Below are positions 1 through 7,128 of a stretch of 16,723 nt of DNA, in pieces; the stretch's first letter is position 1, and every line of letters starts with the position of its first letter. The translations under genes were made by a program, and so were the position numbers. The stretch spans positions 1-16,723 of the forward strand of contig JBMNSK010000030.1 in NCBI GenBank assembly GCA_050945155.1, written 5' to 3'. The notes beneath the pieces were generated by a model. It did not search any database. It was given only the letters and a program-made list of their open reading frames with translations, and had not been told where the DNA came from. Origin of the DNA: JBMNSK01 sp050945155. GTDB taxonomy: Bacteria > Actinomycetota > Coriobacteriia > Coriobacteriales > Eggerthellaceae.

Positions 1-10
1 CTTATCGGTA

Positions 11-47
11 GGGTGGTAGCGATGAAGCTATCACCCTCCTTTTTTAT
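11..47 (+). terminator. Intrinsic terminator of a gene lying left of the window
   Basis: A 10-bp stem (11-20 with 27-36) closes a 6-nt loop and runs into a T-rich tail at 37-47. One pair is G-T in the plus-strand RNA but would be A-C in the minus-strand RNA, and the T tract is only on the plus side, so it serves plus-strand transcription. It may also act weakly for the antiporter gene that ends at 139 on the other strand. Confidence 0.8.
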
Positions 48-138
48 TAAGACGCAAGTAAGCTGCCTGACCAGATGTTCTGCAAGGCATGGGTGAGGAG
101 TCCTCGTTTGGCACTAACGCGAAGACTATGTTTCTGCC

Positions 139-2172
139 TTAGACGTTGTTTTCCAAATCAAGCTGCATGAGGTAGACGTTTTCTCGCATGCGCTGAGCAG
201 TTGCTCTCGATATACGGTCTTCATCGCATGCTATCTGAATCTGTTCGAGTTCAAGCTCAAGACCAAGACGAGCTATTTCATCGGCATCACTTATACGCCG
301 CGTGAAGGCGGTAACAGATGGACTCGTCTTTTTCAGAGAAGCGACTATTCTTTGGTATTCCATCATAAGGTGGGTGACATTCTCTGCTGGAATCTCGCCA
401 CGCGAAATCTCTTCACTTAGTTTCGAAATGACGTGTTGAGCACTGGAAATTTGAATTTCATGCATGATGCTTGTGGTCTGGGTGGGGTCAGGTCCAGGGA
501 GTTTTTCAGCAAAGCGACGCCAAAGTGCACGTGAGGTGGACCAGAATCTGCGCCACCAATGCCTAAAGGTTAAAAGAAGGTTATGGTCGTTTTTAAGCAT
601 CATCTCTACGTGGGCAACACGATTGAGGTATTGATAACCCTCGCGCGGATAGATGGCGCCTTGGTCAATTTGTTCGAGAACATATTCCTCTTCCCACTGC
701 AGGGCTCTGATACGCAGGTCAACGTCATCATCTTGAGCAAAACCGCCCGTTTCTCGCATCTTCAAGATACGGTTGTTATAGGACCGGATAACAATGTTAG
801 TAGCTCTGCGTGTTTCAGGGGTCTGCTGGGCCGAGAGCTCTTTAATGACGTTCCTTAAGATTTCAATGAAGGCATCAAGTTCGTTTTGTGGGTAACGCTC
901 CTCATCGGTTTTGGCGGGCGCCAGGAGGGGAACGATGAAGGTTGCTTCCAACAAGGTGACAAGAATTACTCCGCAAGCCAAAAAGATGAGCAAATCGCGT
1001 TGTGGGAACAGTACGGGGTTTTCCGCAGATCCAATCCATATCGGCAACGTGAGCATGATGGAAAGCGTAATGGTACCCTTCGCACCGGCAAAAGTAATGA
1101 TTGCGGCAGATTGAACATCGTCCTTATTGAGGCGGTGATCATCATCTTCTTTTTTCATTCTTCGATACTCTGAGGTCAGTGCCCAAAGAAAGCGCATACC
1201 TTGCAGTAAAACGGTGATGATAAGTATGTATCCGAGAAGTTCTAGGTTACCGATACTGACATCGTCCCAAGTGCTTTGCATGGCACGTGGTAATTGCGTT
1301 CCGAGGAGAACGAAGACGATACCATTTAAGGTAAAGGTTAAGACTTGCCAAACACTTGTCGAGACGATATTCATTCGCGAGAGCGCGGGTCTTATGTAGT
1401 TTGGAGTAATGGTATTTACGATGCCGCAGGCAACAACCGCCAAAACACCACTCACGTTAAGAGGTTCTGCAATCAGAAAGACAATGAACGGAGTAAAGAC
1501 CTCAAACAAGACGTGAAACGTTGTGCTATCAAGGCCAAGGTCACGAACCTTCGCGGTGATGAAATTCACCAGGAATCCAAGAATGATGCCAAGGATAATG
1601 CCCCCACAGAAGCTAATGACAAAGCTTACAGAAGCATCCAAAAGAGAGAAGGCACCGGTCGTAACCGCTGCAACTGCAAATTGGAACGAAACCAAACCGG
1701 AGGCATCGTTGATGAGTGATTCGCCTTTCAGCACCGCTTGTTGGGAGGGCTTGATGCTTGTTTCTTGGGATAGAGCTGAGACGGCAACCGCATCGGTAGG
1801 TCCCAGTGCTGCGCCAAGTGCGAAAGCAGCCGCAAGAGGAATAGATGGAATAAGCAGGTTAGTGACGAAACCAATAATAAGGCAGGTAACAATGACCAGC
1901 CCGATGGCGTAAGAAACCATACGCCCACGGTTGTGCCAAAGGGAGGTCTTATCAGCTTCGCGCGCTTCATGGTAAAGAAGGGGAGCGATGAAAAGAACAA
2001 GGAAGAGCTCAGGATCAAGTGAGATAATAATCTGCTCACGGGCAATGAGCGCAATGGCGATTCCGAGTGCTATCTGAATGAGGGGTGAAGATACGCGTGG
2101 AACAATCTGGTCGATTATGGCAGATACCAATACGGCCGCAAGAAAAAGCAGGACAAGTTCAAGGGTTGCCAC
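139..2172 (-). CDS. CPA1-family Na+/H+ antiporter with long cytosolic tail
   Basis: Predicted inner-membrane cation:proton antiporter that exchanges Na+ (or K+) for H+ in pH and sodium homeostasis. Residues about 5-420 form a hydrophobic domain of roughly 12 membrane segments. Family hallmarks are visible: GPTDAVA at 124-130, GESLINDASG at 150-159 with the Asn-Asp pair (N156-D157) expected at the ion site, and AGAKGT at 362-367. Residues 421-677 are a hydrophilic, mostly helical tail, longer than in minimal NhaP proteins, probably a cytosolic regulatory region. The start is GTG; GGAGG about 8 nt upstream lies inside the last codons of the preceding NYN gene, only 3 nt away, so the two are likely co-transcribed and translationally coupled. 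The ion specificity cannot be read from sequence. Confidence 0.9.
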   Translation of the reverse strand: MATLELVLLFLAAVLVSAIIDQIVPRVSSPLIQIALGIAIALIAREQIIISLDPELFLVLFIAPLLYHEAREADKTSLWHNRGRMVSYAIGLVIVTCLIIGFVTNLLIPSIPLAAAFALGAALGPTDAVAVSALSQETSIKPSQQAVLKGESLINDASGLVSFQFAVAAVTTGAFSLLDASVSFVISFCGGIILGIILGFLVNFITAKVRDLGLDSTTFHVLFEVFTPFIVFLIAEPLNVSGVLAVVACGIVNTITPNYIRPALSRMNIVSTSVWQVLTFTLNGIVFVLLGTQLPRAMQSTWDDVSIGNLELLGYILIITVLLQGMRFLWALTSEYRRMKKEDDDHRLNKDDVQSAAIITFAGAKGTITLSIMLTLPIWIGSAENPVLFPQRDLLIFLACGVILVTLLEATFIVPLLAPAKTDEERYPQNELDAFIEILRNVIKELSAQQTPETRRATNIVIRSYNNRILKMRETGGFAQDDDVDLRIRALQWEEEYVLEQIDQGAIYPREGYQYLNRVAHVEMMLKNDHNLLLTFRHWWRRFWSTSRALWRRFAEKLPGPDPTQTTSIMHEIQISSAQHVISKLSEEISRGEIPAENVTHLMMEYQRIVASLKKTSPSVTAFTRRISDADEIARLGLELELEQIQIACDEDRISRATAQRMRENVYLMQLDLENNV

Positions 2173-2175
2173 GCT

Positions 2176-3351
2176 TTAATCCTCCAATAAAACCACCGTT
2201 GTACCGTCAATATTTTTAACGGTAACTCCTTTTAGGTCATTCAAATAATCGCGTAAATGGGTATATCCCAAATCGCGCAGTCTAAATGATCTGAAATGAT
2301 TGCGAAGGCGTTTTCCAAGCACGGCAAGTGCTATGCCGGATTCGCCTGCGTCTTCCAGAGATTTATGCAGGTATGCTTCTATTTCGCTGTTGAGCTCGTC
2401 GTTCTGACCAGGCTGCTTATTGGTTTTTTCTGCATACCCAGATTTCTTCTGACTACTAGACTCCCGGTAATTCAACTTTCTCACACGCCGCTTGACAAGA
2501 TGGGAGTTTGGTTCAGATTTATATGTTTCGCGAGACGTTTCCTTCTCTTGTGTCTGAGGCTTTTCAGTCTCTGCTTCTTCAGGTTTTTCGGTTTCGTCAG
2601 AAAGGCCGTTGTTGTAATCGGCAAGTCCGACGGTGATGGAGTAGCCCTCTTTCGTGATGACAAGACTCGGAAACTCGCTTAAGAGCTTAATAAGTTGGCT
2701 GGTTCCGTAGTTGCGTACATCGAAGTCGGGGTGACGCTTTTGCAGACGAGAACCGATTTCGCCGAGACCCGTTGCTTTGTCGCGGTTCATATTGTCCGTC
2801 ACAATTTCGACAACTGCCTCTTCAACCTCTTCCTTGGTAAGCATGGAAGCATTGGGACCATTCTGCGTTTTCCCACGTCTTGGTTTACGTGTCTTGGACT
2901 TATCACGCATGAGAAGCTCTAAAACAGTGAAAATATCGCAAGCTTTACGGAATGGCGTTGGTGTTTTCTTTTCGCCCATGCCAATAACCCTCAGGCCACT
3001 TTCACGAATGCGTGCAGCTAGGCGAGTAAAGTCGCTATCGCTTGAAACGATGCAAAAACAGTCGACCGAGTTGCTATAGAGGATGTCCATGGCATCGATA
3101 ATCATGGCCGAATCAGTGGCGTTTTTACCTTGGGTATAGCCGAACTGCTGGATAGGGGTTATAGAGTTCTCCAGAAGTGCGTCTTTCCACTTTGCGTGAA
3201 GGGTAAGTGTCCAGTCGCCGTAAATGCGTTTAATAGTGACTGTTCCATATTTAGAAAGCTCATCCATAATGGCTTTAAAGTATTTTGCTGAGACATTGTC
3301 CGCATCGATGAGGAGCGCTATGCGTTCTTCGTTTGAGTTTCTTGATTCCAA
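2176..3351 (-). CDS. NYN-domain RNase-like protein with two OST-HTH/LOTUS domains
   Basis: Probable RNA-acting protein. Residues about 9-148 match the NYN (LabA/DUF88, PIN-like) fold, with the acidic residues expected at the metal site: D16 and D18 in LLIDADNV, D80 and D86 in NATDSAMIIDAM, and D105/D107 in SSDSDF. Two winged-helix segments follow, at about 172-240 and 318-390, each with the pattern of an OST-HTH/LOTUS domain, a fold associated with RNA binding. A charged low-complexity linker (about 245-317) separates them. The start is TTG, preceded by AAGGAG at a good distance, and no ATG lies nearby. It is the first gene of a two-gene unit with the antiporter. The target RNA is unknown; nuclease activity is inferred from the intact acidic residues. 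I see no clear promoter in the 190 bp upstream. Confidence 0.88.
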   Translation of the reverse strand: MESRNSNEERIALLIDADNVSAKYFKAIMDELSKYGTVTIKRIYGDWTLTLHAKWKDALLENSITPIQQFGYTQGKNATDSAMIIDAMDILYSNSVDCFCIVSSDSDFTRLAARIRESGLRVIGMGEKKTPTPFRKACDIFTVLELLMRDKSKTRKPRRGKTQNGPNASMLTKEEVEEAVVEIVTDNMNRDKATGLGEIGSRLQKRHPDFDVRNYGTSQLIKLLSEFPSLVITKEGYSITVGLADYNNGLSDETEKPEEAETEKPQTQEKETSRETYKSEPNSHLVKRRVRKLNYRESSSQKKSGYAEKTNKQPGQNDELNSEIEAYLHKSLEDAGESGIALAVLGKRLRNHFRSFRLRDLGYTHLRDYLNDLKGVTVKNIDGTTVVLLED

Positions 3352-3504
3352 TAGACTCTCCTTGAAAGAGGGGTATACGCCTTGGTGTGATAAGCGTGGT
3401 GACCTCGTGTCTTCATACGTACCTACAGTTTACCGGATGAATTGGGTTTGCGCTGCTTACAAGAAGGCTGGCGGAAACTAAGTCATAAATTGTTTACAAG
3501 ATGC

Positions 3505-3533
3505 TTGTCTTGAACTCAAAGAATACGTATACT
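3505..3533 (+). promoter_or_regulatory. Promoter of the tRNA-His/tRNA-Lys unit
   Basis: A -35 of TTGTCT (3505-3510) and a -10 of TATACT (3528-3533) are separated by exactly 17 bp. Transcription would begin near 3540, about 9 nt before the G-1 position of tRNA-His. Placement and hexamers fit a housekeeping sigma promoter. Confidence 0.65.
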
Positions 3534-3549
3534 TTCACTTTGCGCATTG

Positions 3550-3626
3550 GTGGGTATAGTTCAGTTGGCTAGAACGCCAGATTGTGGCTCTGGAGGTCGT
3601 CGGTTCGAGTCCGATTACCCACCCCA
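3550..3626 (+). tRNA. tRNA-His (GTG)
   Basis: The cloverleaf is complete. The acceptor GTGGGTA (3550-3556) pairs with TACCCAC (3616-3622), the discriminator is C3623, and CCA is encoded at 3624-3626. The anticodon loop TTGTGGC carries GTG at 3584-3586 on a 5-bp CCAGA/TCTGG stem, and the T loop is TTCGAGT. The base before the acceptor is G (3549), able to pair with C73, the G-1 identity element of bacterial tRNA-His that RNase P leaves attached. Confidence 0.97.
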
Positions 3627-3628
3627 GC

Positions 3629-3670
3629 GCGCTTGCAATCTGAAATTTCATGTAATAAGATTGTCTGCGC
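3629..3670 (+). other. Hairpin in the spacer between tRNA-His and tRNA-Lys
   Basis: GCGC plus CAATCT (3629-3632, 3636-3641) can pair with AGATTG plus GCGC (3658-3663, 3667-3670). A symmetrical 3x3 internal loop separates the stems and a 16-nt AU-rich loop closes them. There is no T tract, so it is not a terminator; a processing structure in a dicistronic tRNA precursor is the simplest reading. Confidence 0.45.
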
Positions 3671-3694
3671 TTTGCACATTGAGATAGACACTTT

Positions 3695-3770
3695 GGACCG
3701 TTAGCTTAGTTGGTAGAGCAGGGGACTCTTAATCCCAAGGTCCGGGGTTCGAGTCCCCGACGGTCCACCA
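3695..3770 (+). tRNA. tRNA-Lys (CTT)
   Basis: The acceptor GGACCGT (3695-3701) pairs with ACGGTCC (3760-3766), the discriminator is A3767 and CCA is encoded at 3768-3770. The anticodon loop CTCTTAA gives anticodon CTT, reading the AAG lysine codon. The T arm CGGGG/CCCCG is intact with loop TTCGAGT. It lies 68 nt after tRNA-His with no strong promoter between, and is probably processed from the same transcript. Confidence 0.97.
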
Positions 3771-3784
3771 TTTAAAACTAGCAG

Positions 3785-3819
3785 GTCAGAGGTCTAAATG
3801 CCTCTGGCTTTTTTATTTT
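3785..3819 (+). terminator. First terminator after the tRNA pair
   Basis: An 8-bp stem GTCAGAGG/CCTCTGGC (3785-3792 with 3801-3808, one G-U pair) is followed at once by TTTTTTATTTT. It lies 15 nt after the tRNA-Lys CCA end and is a standard rho-independent terminator. Confidence 0.88.
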
Positions 3820-3841
3820 GAGGGCTTTCTTTTTATGCGGG

Positions 3842-3871
3842 GCAGTCCGTTTGGGCTGCTTTTCTGTTTTT
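3842..3871 (+). terminator. Second, tandem terminator after the tRNA pair
   Basis: A 7-bp stem GCAGTCC/GGGCTGC (3842-3848 with 3853-3859, one G-U pair) has a 4-nt loop and is followed by TTTTCTGTTTTT. It sits about 20 nt after the first terminator. It protects the convergent lipoprotein gene, which ends at 3944, from antisense readthrough. The T run is on the plus side only. Confidence 0.75.
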
Positions 3872-3943
3872 GTGACACCTAGAGCGAATCGCTGCTGGCA
3901 CTAATCGATTAACAGCGCTTTAACTTGCTAGAATTAGATGAGC

Positions 3944-5251
3944 TTAGTCACTAAATTGAAGGTGACAAAGCATCACATCATCTTTTCCGAGTGACGCAAA
4001 GTAGACCGTGTTGTCATCGGCAAACCATCCAGTAGTTCCGCGCGTTGATCCTTCCCAAGAACCCTGTACATCACTGCATTCGCAGTCCGATGAGGAAACA
4101 TGAGCTACAAAGAACCCTCCGTCGGAACAGGGATAGACTAAATCGGTGTGGTCCTCGCGGTCTTGTACCGCAGGTGACGCCTCACGTAAAAGGCTTCCGA
4201 CTCCATCTACACGTTTTACGAGATCCCCGTTCTCGTTGATAAGAAGAATATGCCCTGAACCGTCAGGATCTTGGAAGCAGACGACGAAGACCTGAGCCGC
4301 CGGAGCCCACGTGACATTGTAGGAGTAATACTGGACTCCGGTGTCATCAAGCTTATGAGGCTTGGTATAGTCGGTCACTTCTCCGTCTAGGTTCTGGAAT
4401 TCACCGGTTTCTGGATCAAGAATGGCCATACACAAGTCGACGCCTTCTTTATCTTCGTCATAACGTTGCCAGACAAGAAGATTTCGTGTATCGGATGAAG
4501 CAATGAGTGGCCAGTAATCTCGTGTTTCATCGCCAACTGCAACTTCAATTTCTTTTTCTTTATTACCATCGGCATCGAAAACACTTGCATATACGTCATC
4601 GCCAGTTCCCAAGTAATCATATCCGCCATCATCAATCCAGCCTTCTGACCAGAACACGACGTTTTTCTTGTTGGTCGCAGATACATGGCCTGAGTGACCA
4701 CCGAGCGCTATGGTGAGGGGCTTATTAAAGGCTTTCGAGCCATCCGAATTGAGAATCATCATGCGTTGAGCCACTTCAAAGTCTTGGGTGTTATATCCGT
4801 CTTCCCAGGTAAGTACCGTCTTCCCATCTGCTCCAAGGCAGGCAGAAACAGGTTCTTGTGCTTCATCTTCAGAGATAACTTTCGTGGCGTTTGCAAGGCC
4901 ATCTTCTGGATCTGAGCTTAGATTTGCTGCATAGATGTCATGGGTCCAGTTACCCTCAGAGTCAACACCCTCTTCGTATGCCTGGGAATAGTACAGAATC
5001 GTGCTATCGTTGGCTGAGTCCTTGACCACGGAAATACCATGCGCATTTTCCCGGATATCATCTGTATCATTGGTTTCATCAGCAGCACTTGCGGTTGCTT
5101 CTTCACTCGATAAGGTGCTTCCGAGGTCGGTGCTTTCGCTTTGCTGACTACAGGCGGCCAATGCGAACAATCCTGCAATAAGTACTGAGAACACTAAGGT
5201 TAAACGGATAAAGGTTGGGCGGGGGAAGTGAGGTCTTCTTTTCATGGCCAT
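3944..5251 (-). CDS. Secreted lipoprotein of unknown function, possibly beta-propeller-like
   Basis: Residues 1-33 form a lipoprotein signal peptide: a basic start (KRR and further Arg to R16), a hydrophobic core at about 17-30 and the lipobox LAAC with C34 as the acylated residue. The protein should be anchored on the outer face of the membrane. A Ser/Thr/Glu/Asp-rich linker (35-70) leads to an acidic domain in which a short motif recurs: aromatic-ended strands LTW (147-149), VVFW (198-201), LLVW (258-261) and VVCF (322-325). Several are followed by a D..G turn such as DADG or NENG. That spacing suggests propeller blades but does not name a family. The ATG is preceded by GAGGAG at 6 nt. It follows sstT on the same strand with a hairpin between. 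I do not recognise a function; ligand binding or a surface sensor role is only a guess. Confidence 0.8.
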   Translation of the reverse strand: MAMKRRPHFPRPTFIRLTLVFSVLIAGLFALAACSQQSESTDLGSTLSSEEATASAADETNDTDDIRENAHGISVVKDSANDSTILYYSQAYEEGVDSEGNWTHDIYAANLSSDPEDGLANATKVISEDEAQEPVSACLGADGKTVLTWEDGYNTQDFEVAQRMMILNSDGSKAFNKPLTIALGGHSGHVSATNKKNVVFWSEGWIDDGGYDYLGTGDDVYASVFDADGNKEKEIEVAVGDETRDYWPLIASSDTRNLLVWQRYDEDKEGVDLCMAILDPETGEFQNLDGEVTDYTKPHKLDDTGVQYYSYNVTWAPAAQVFVVCFQDPDGSGHILLINENGDLVKRVDGVGSLLREASPAVQDREDHTDLVYPCSDGGFFVAHVSSSDCECSDVQGSWEGSTRGTTGWFADDNTVYFASLGKDDVMLCHLQFSD

Positions 5252-5263
5252 CCTGTTCTCCTC

Positions 5264-5301
5264 GGATAATAAGAAAGGTGCCCGTTTTCACGGACACCTT
5301 T
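5264..5301 (-). terminator. Hairpin terminator or attenuator between sstT and the lipoprotein gene
   Basis: In the minus-strand RNA, AAAGGTGTCCGT and ACGGGCACCTTT (5274-5301) pair over 12 bp with one U-G wobble and a GAAA tetraloop. The plus-strand copy would have a mismatch at that pair, so it fits minus-strand transcription. The tail CTTATTATCC is only moderately U-rich, so partial readthrough into the lipoprotein gene is plausible. Confidence 0.65.
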
Positions 5302-5338
5302 CATGATACTAATTTCAGCCTTTAATAATAACCCGATA

Positions 5339-6634
5339 TTATTTGATGGTCTCAGAGGCAGAAGCGGTTTCAACCTGTTCCTGCAGGCTCGGTTCGGGGT
5401 TCTTACCTGGCTTGTATTTCTTGCCACTCTTATTCCAAAGCACGTACTCGGCGGTGGCGGCAAATAGGGCGTCAGAAGAAGAATTCAGGGCAGTTTCGCA
5501 AGAGTCCTGAATAACACCGATGATAAAACCGATGCCGACGACCTGCATGGCAATATCGTTGCCGATGCCAAAAAGCGAGCAGGCAAGTGGAATCAAGAGC
5601 AGGGAACCACCAGCAACGCCGGAAGCTCCGCATGCAGATACAGCAGCTAAAACACAGAGGATAACTGCGGTTGGTAAATCAACCGAAATGCCGAGCGTGT
5701 GCGCCGCAGCCATGGTCATGACGGAAATGGTTACTGAAGCACCCGCCATATTGATGGTGGCACCTAAGGGGATGGCTACCGAATAGTTGTCCTTGTTTAA
5801 ACCGAGGTCAGCACAAAGTTGCATGTTAACCGGAATGTTTGCGGCTGAGCTTCTTGTGAAGAAAGCCGTAAGTCCTGAGGTACGCAGGCATCGCCAAACC
5901 AGTGGGTAGGGGTTCTTATGGATGTTGAACCACACGATAAGTGGGTTAGTGACAAATGCAATGATGAGCATGCAGGCGACAAGCAGAAGAATAAGCTGTC
6001 CATACTCTGTAAAGATTTCAACACCATTTTCGGATACGGCTGTGTATACCAGGCCGAAGATGCCGAATGGTGCAAAGCTAATTATCCAGCGTACGAGGGT
6101 GGTAACTGCTTCAGCAATATTGGCGAAAACAGTCTTAGTTCCTTCTTTAGCAGCACGTAGTGCAATGCCTAAAAGAACCGCCCAAACAAGAATGCCAAGG
6201 TAATTTGCATTGACAAGCGAATCCACTGGATTTGCAACCATGTTCATGAGAAGCGTGGTCAGAACTTCGCCGATGCCCTGTGGTGAAGCCGCAACATCTT
6301 CTGGTGCCGCAGCAAGGGTGATATCGAGCGGGAAAAGGAAGGACGCGCTCACGGCTACGAGGGATGCGACGAGGGTGCTGATGATATAGAGCACAATGAC
6401 GCGTTTCATGGCGCCCGAGCCCTTTGCATTTGCAAGTGCGCTTAAAACAAGGAAGAAAACCAGGATAGGCGCAACGGCCTTCAATGCTCCTACAAATAAG
6501 TCACCGAGCATACTGATGCCAGAAAGTCCGGCGGGCGCGAAGACGCCTACGATGGCACCAATAATAAGGCCTACAAGAATACGTTTGACCAAGCTAATCT
6601 CGTTCCACTTGGCCCAAGCTTGTCTGAGGTTCAA
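5339..6634 (-). CDS. sstT: Serine/threonine:Na+ symporter SstT
   Basis: Inner-membrane symporter of the dicarboxylate/amino acid:cation (DAACS) family, importing L-serine and L-threonine with Na+. The resemblance to remembered E. coli SstT is close along nearly the whole length. Shared blocks include LFVGALKAVAPILV (46-59), the substrate-site stretch RSSAANIPVN (261-270), GATINMAG (291-298), the GVAGGSLLLIPLAC segment (339-352) and DSCETALNSSSD (377-388). About eight membrane segments and two re-entrant loops are expected. The start is TTG with AGGAGG 4 nt upstream. The C-terminal 30 residues are a polar extension. With thrS in the same window there is a shared threonine theme, but they are not in one operon. 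Confidence 0.95.
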   Translation of the reverse strand: MNLRQAWAKWNEISLVKRILVGLIIGAIVGVFAPAGLSGISMLGDLFVGALKAVAPILVFFLVLSALANAKGSGAMKRVIVLYIISTLVASLVAVSASFLFPLDITLAAAPEDVAASPQGIGEVLTTLLMNMVANPVDSLVNANYLGILVWAVLLGIALRAAKEGTKTVFANIAEAVTTLVRWIISFAPFGIFGLVYTAVSENGVEIFTEYGQLILLLVACMLIIAFVTNPLIVWFNIHKNPYPLVWRCLRTSGLTAFFTRSSAANIPVNMQLCADLGLNKDNYSVAIPLGATINMAGASVTISVMTMAAAHTLGISVDLPTAVILCVLAAVSACGASGVAGGSLLLIPLACSLFGIGNDIAMQVVGIGFIIGVIQDSCETALNSSSDALFAATAEYVLWNKSGKKYKPGKNPEPSLQEQVETASASETIK

Positions 6635-7008
6635 TTTTCCTCCTCGTTGTCATGTAGTTTTGATAAAAGATGAGATTGAATTACTCCAACCCGGAAATGT
6701 TAGTACAGCAATTCCTATTTGTGTAAAGAAAATTATATTTTTTACCGGACCAGGTAAGGTTCAGGAAGTAGACGGAAGGAAATGTCTCAGAATTTGATGC
6801 TGTCTTCTTGTATTGACCTAGCACTTTACTTTTCTCTGCAGTGAAAAGCGGAACATGTCCTAGTTTGCTTGAAGCCTTGTTTTTCCTTTGCTTTCTCTGT
6901 TGCTTGCTTACTTTTTTCTTTGATTGGCTTCCTTGAGCCTAGCTTCTCTCTTTTCTCTCTTCTGTTATGATAGCGATGCTTCATTCTTGAAGCGTTCTCT
7001 GATGCCGT
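6635..7008. other. 374-bp non-coding region between sstT and tRNA-Leu
   Basis: No convincing gene is present. On the minus strand a perfect TATAAT (6732-6737) without a good -35 is the best sstT promoter candidate; it would give a leader of about 90 nt. On the plus strand, 6881-6963 is about 83% pyrimidine and ends at the extended -10 of the tRNA-Leu promoter. An open frame that enters this region from inside sstT (to 6797, plus strand) is antisense, has no ribosome binding site and is not called. Confidence 0.6.
6963..6971 (+). promoter_or_regulatory. Extended -10 promoter of tRNA-Leu
   Basis: TGTTATGAT reads as TG-n-TATGAT, an extended -10 element, with no recognisable -35 at 17 bp. Transcription would start near 6978, about 30 nt before the mature tRNA. 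Confidence 0.5.
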
Positions 7009-7092
7009 GCGGGTGTGGCGGAATTGGCAGACGCGCCAGATTTAGGTTCTGGTACCTTGTGTGTGAAGGTTCAAGTCCTTTCACCCGCACCA
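7009..7092 (+). tRNA. tRNA-Leu (TAG)
   Basis: An 84-nt class II tRNA. The acceptor GCGGGTG (7009-7015) pairs with CACCCGC (7082-7088), the discriminator is A7089, and CCA is encoded at 7090-7092. The anticodon stem CCAGA/TCTGG carries TAG at 7043-7045, reading CTA and, by wobble, other CTN codons. The long variable arm typical of leucine tRNAs is present. No clear terminator follows before the convergent gene that ends at 7129. Confidence 0.97.
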
Positions 7093-7128
7093 CTTACTTC
7101 CTTTTCCATTCACGATTTTCTTACTCGC

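Noticed and set aside
6396..6797. Plus-strand open frame of 133 codons over the sstT start and upstream region
   Set aside because: It is mostly antisense to the sstT coding region, lacks a ribosome binding site and encodes nothing recognisable.
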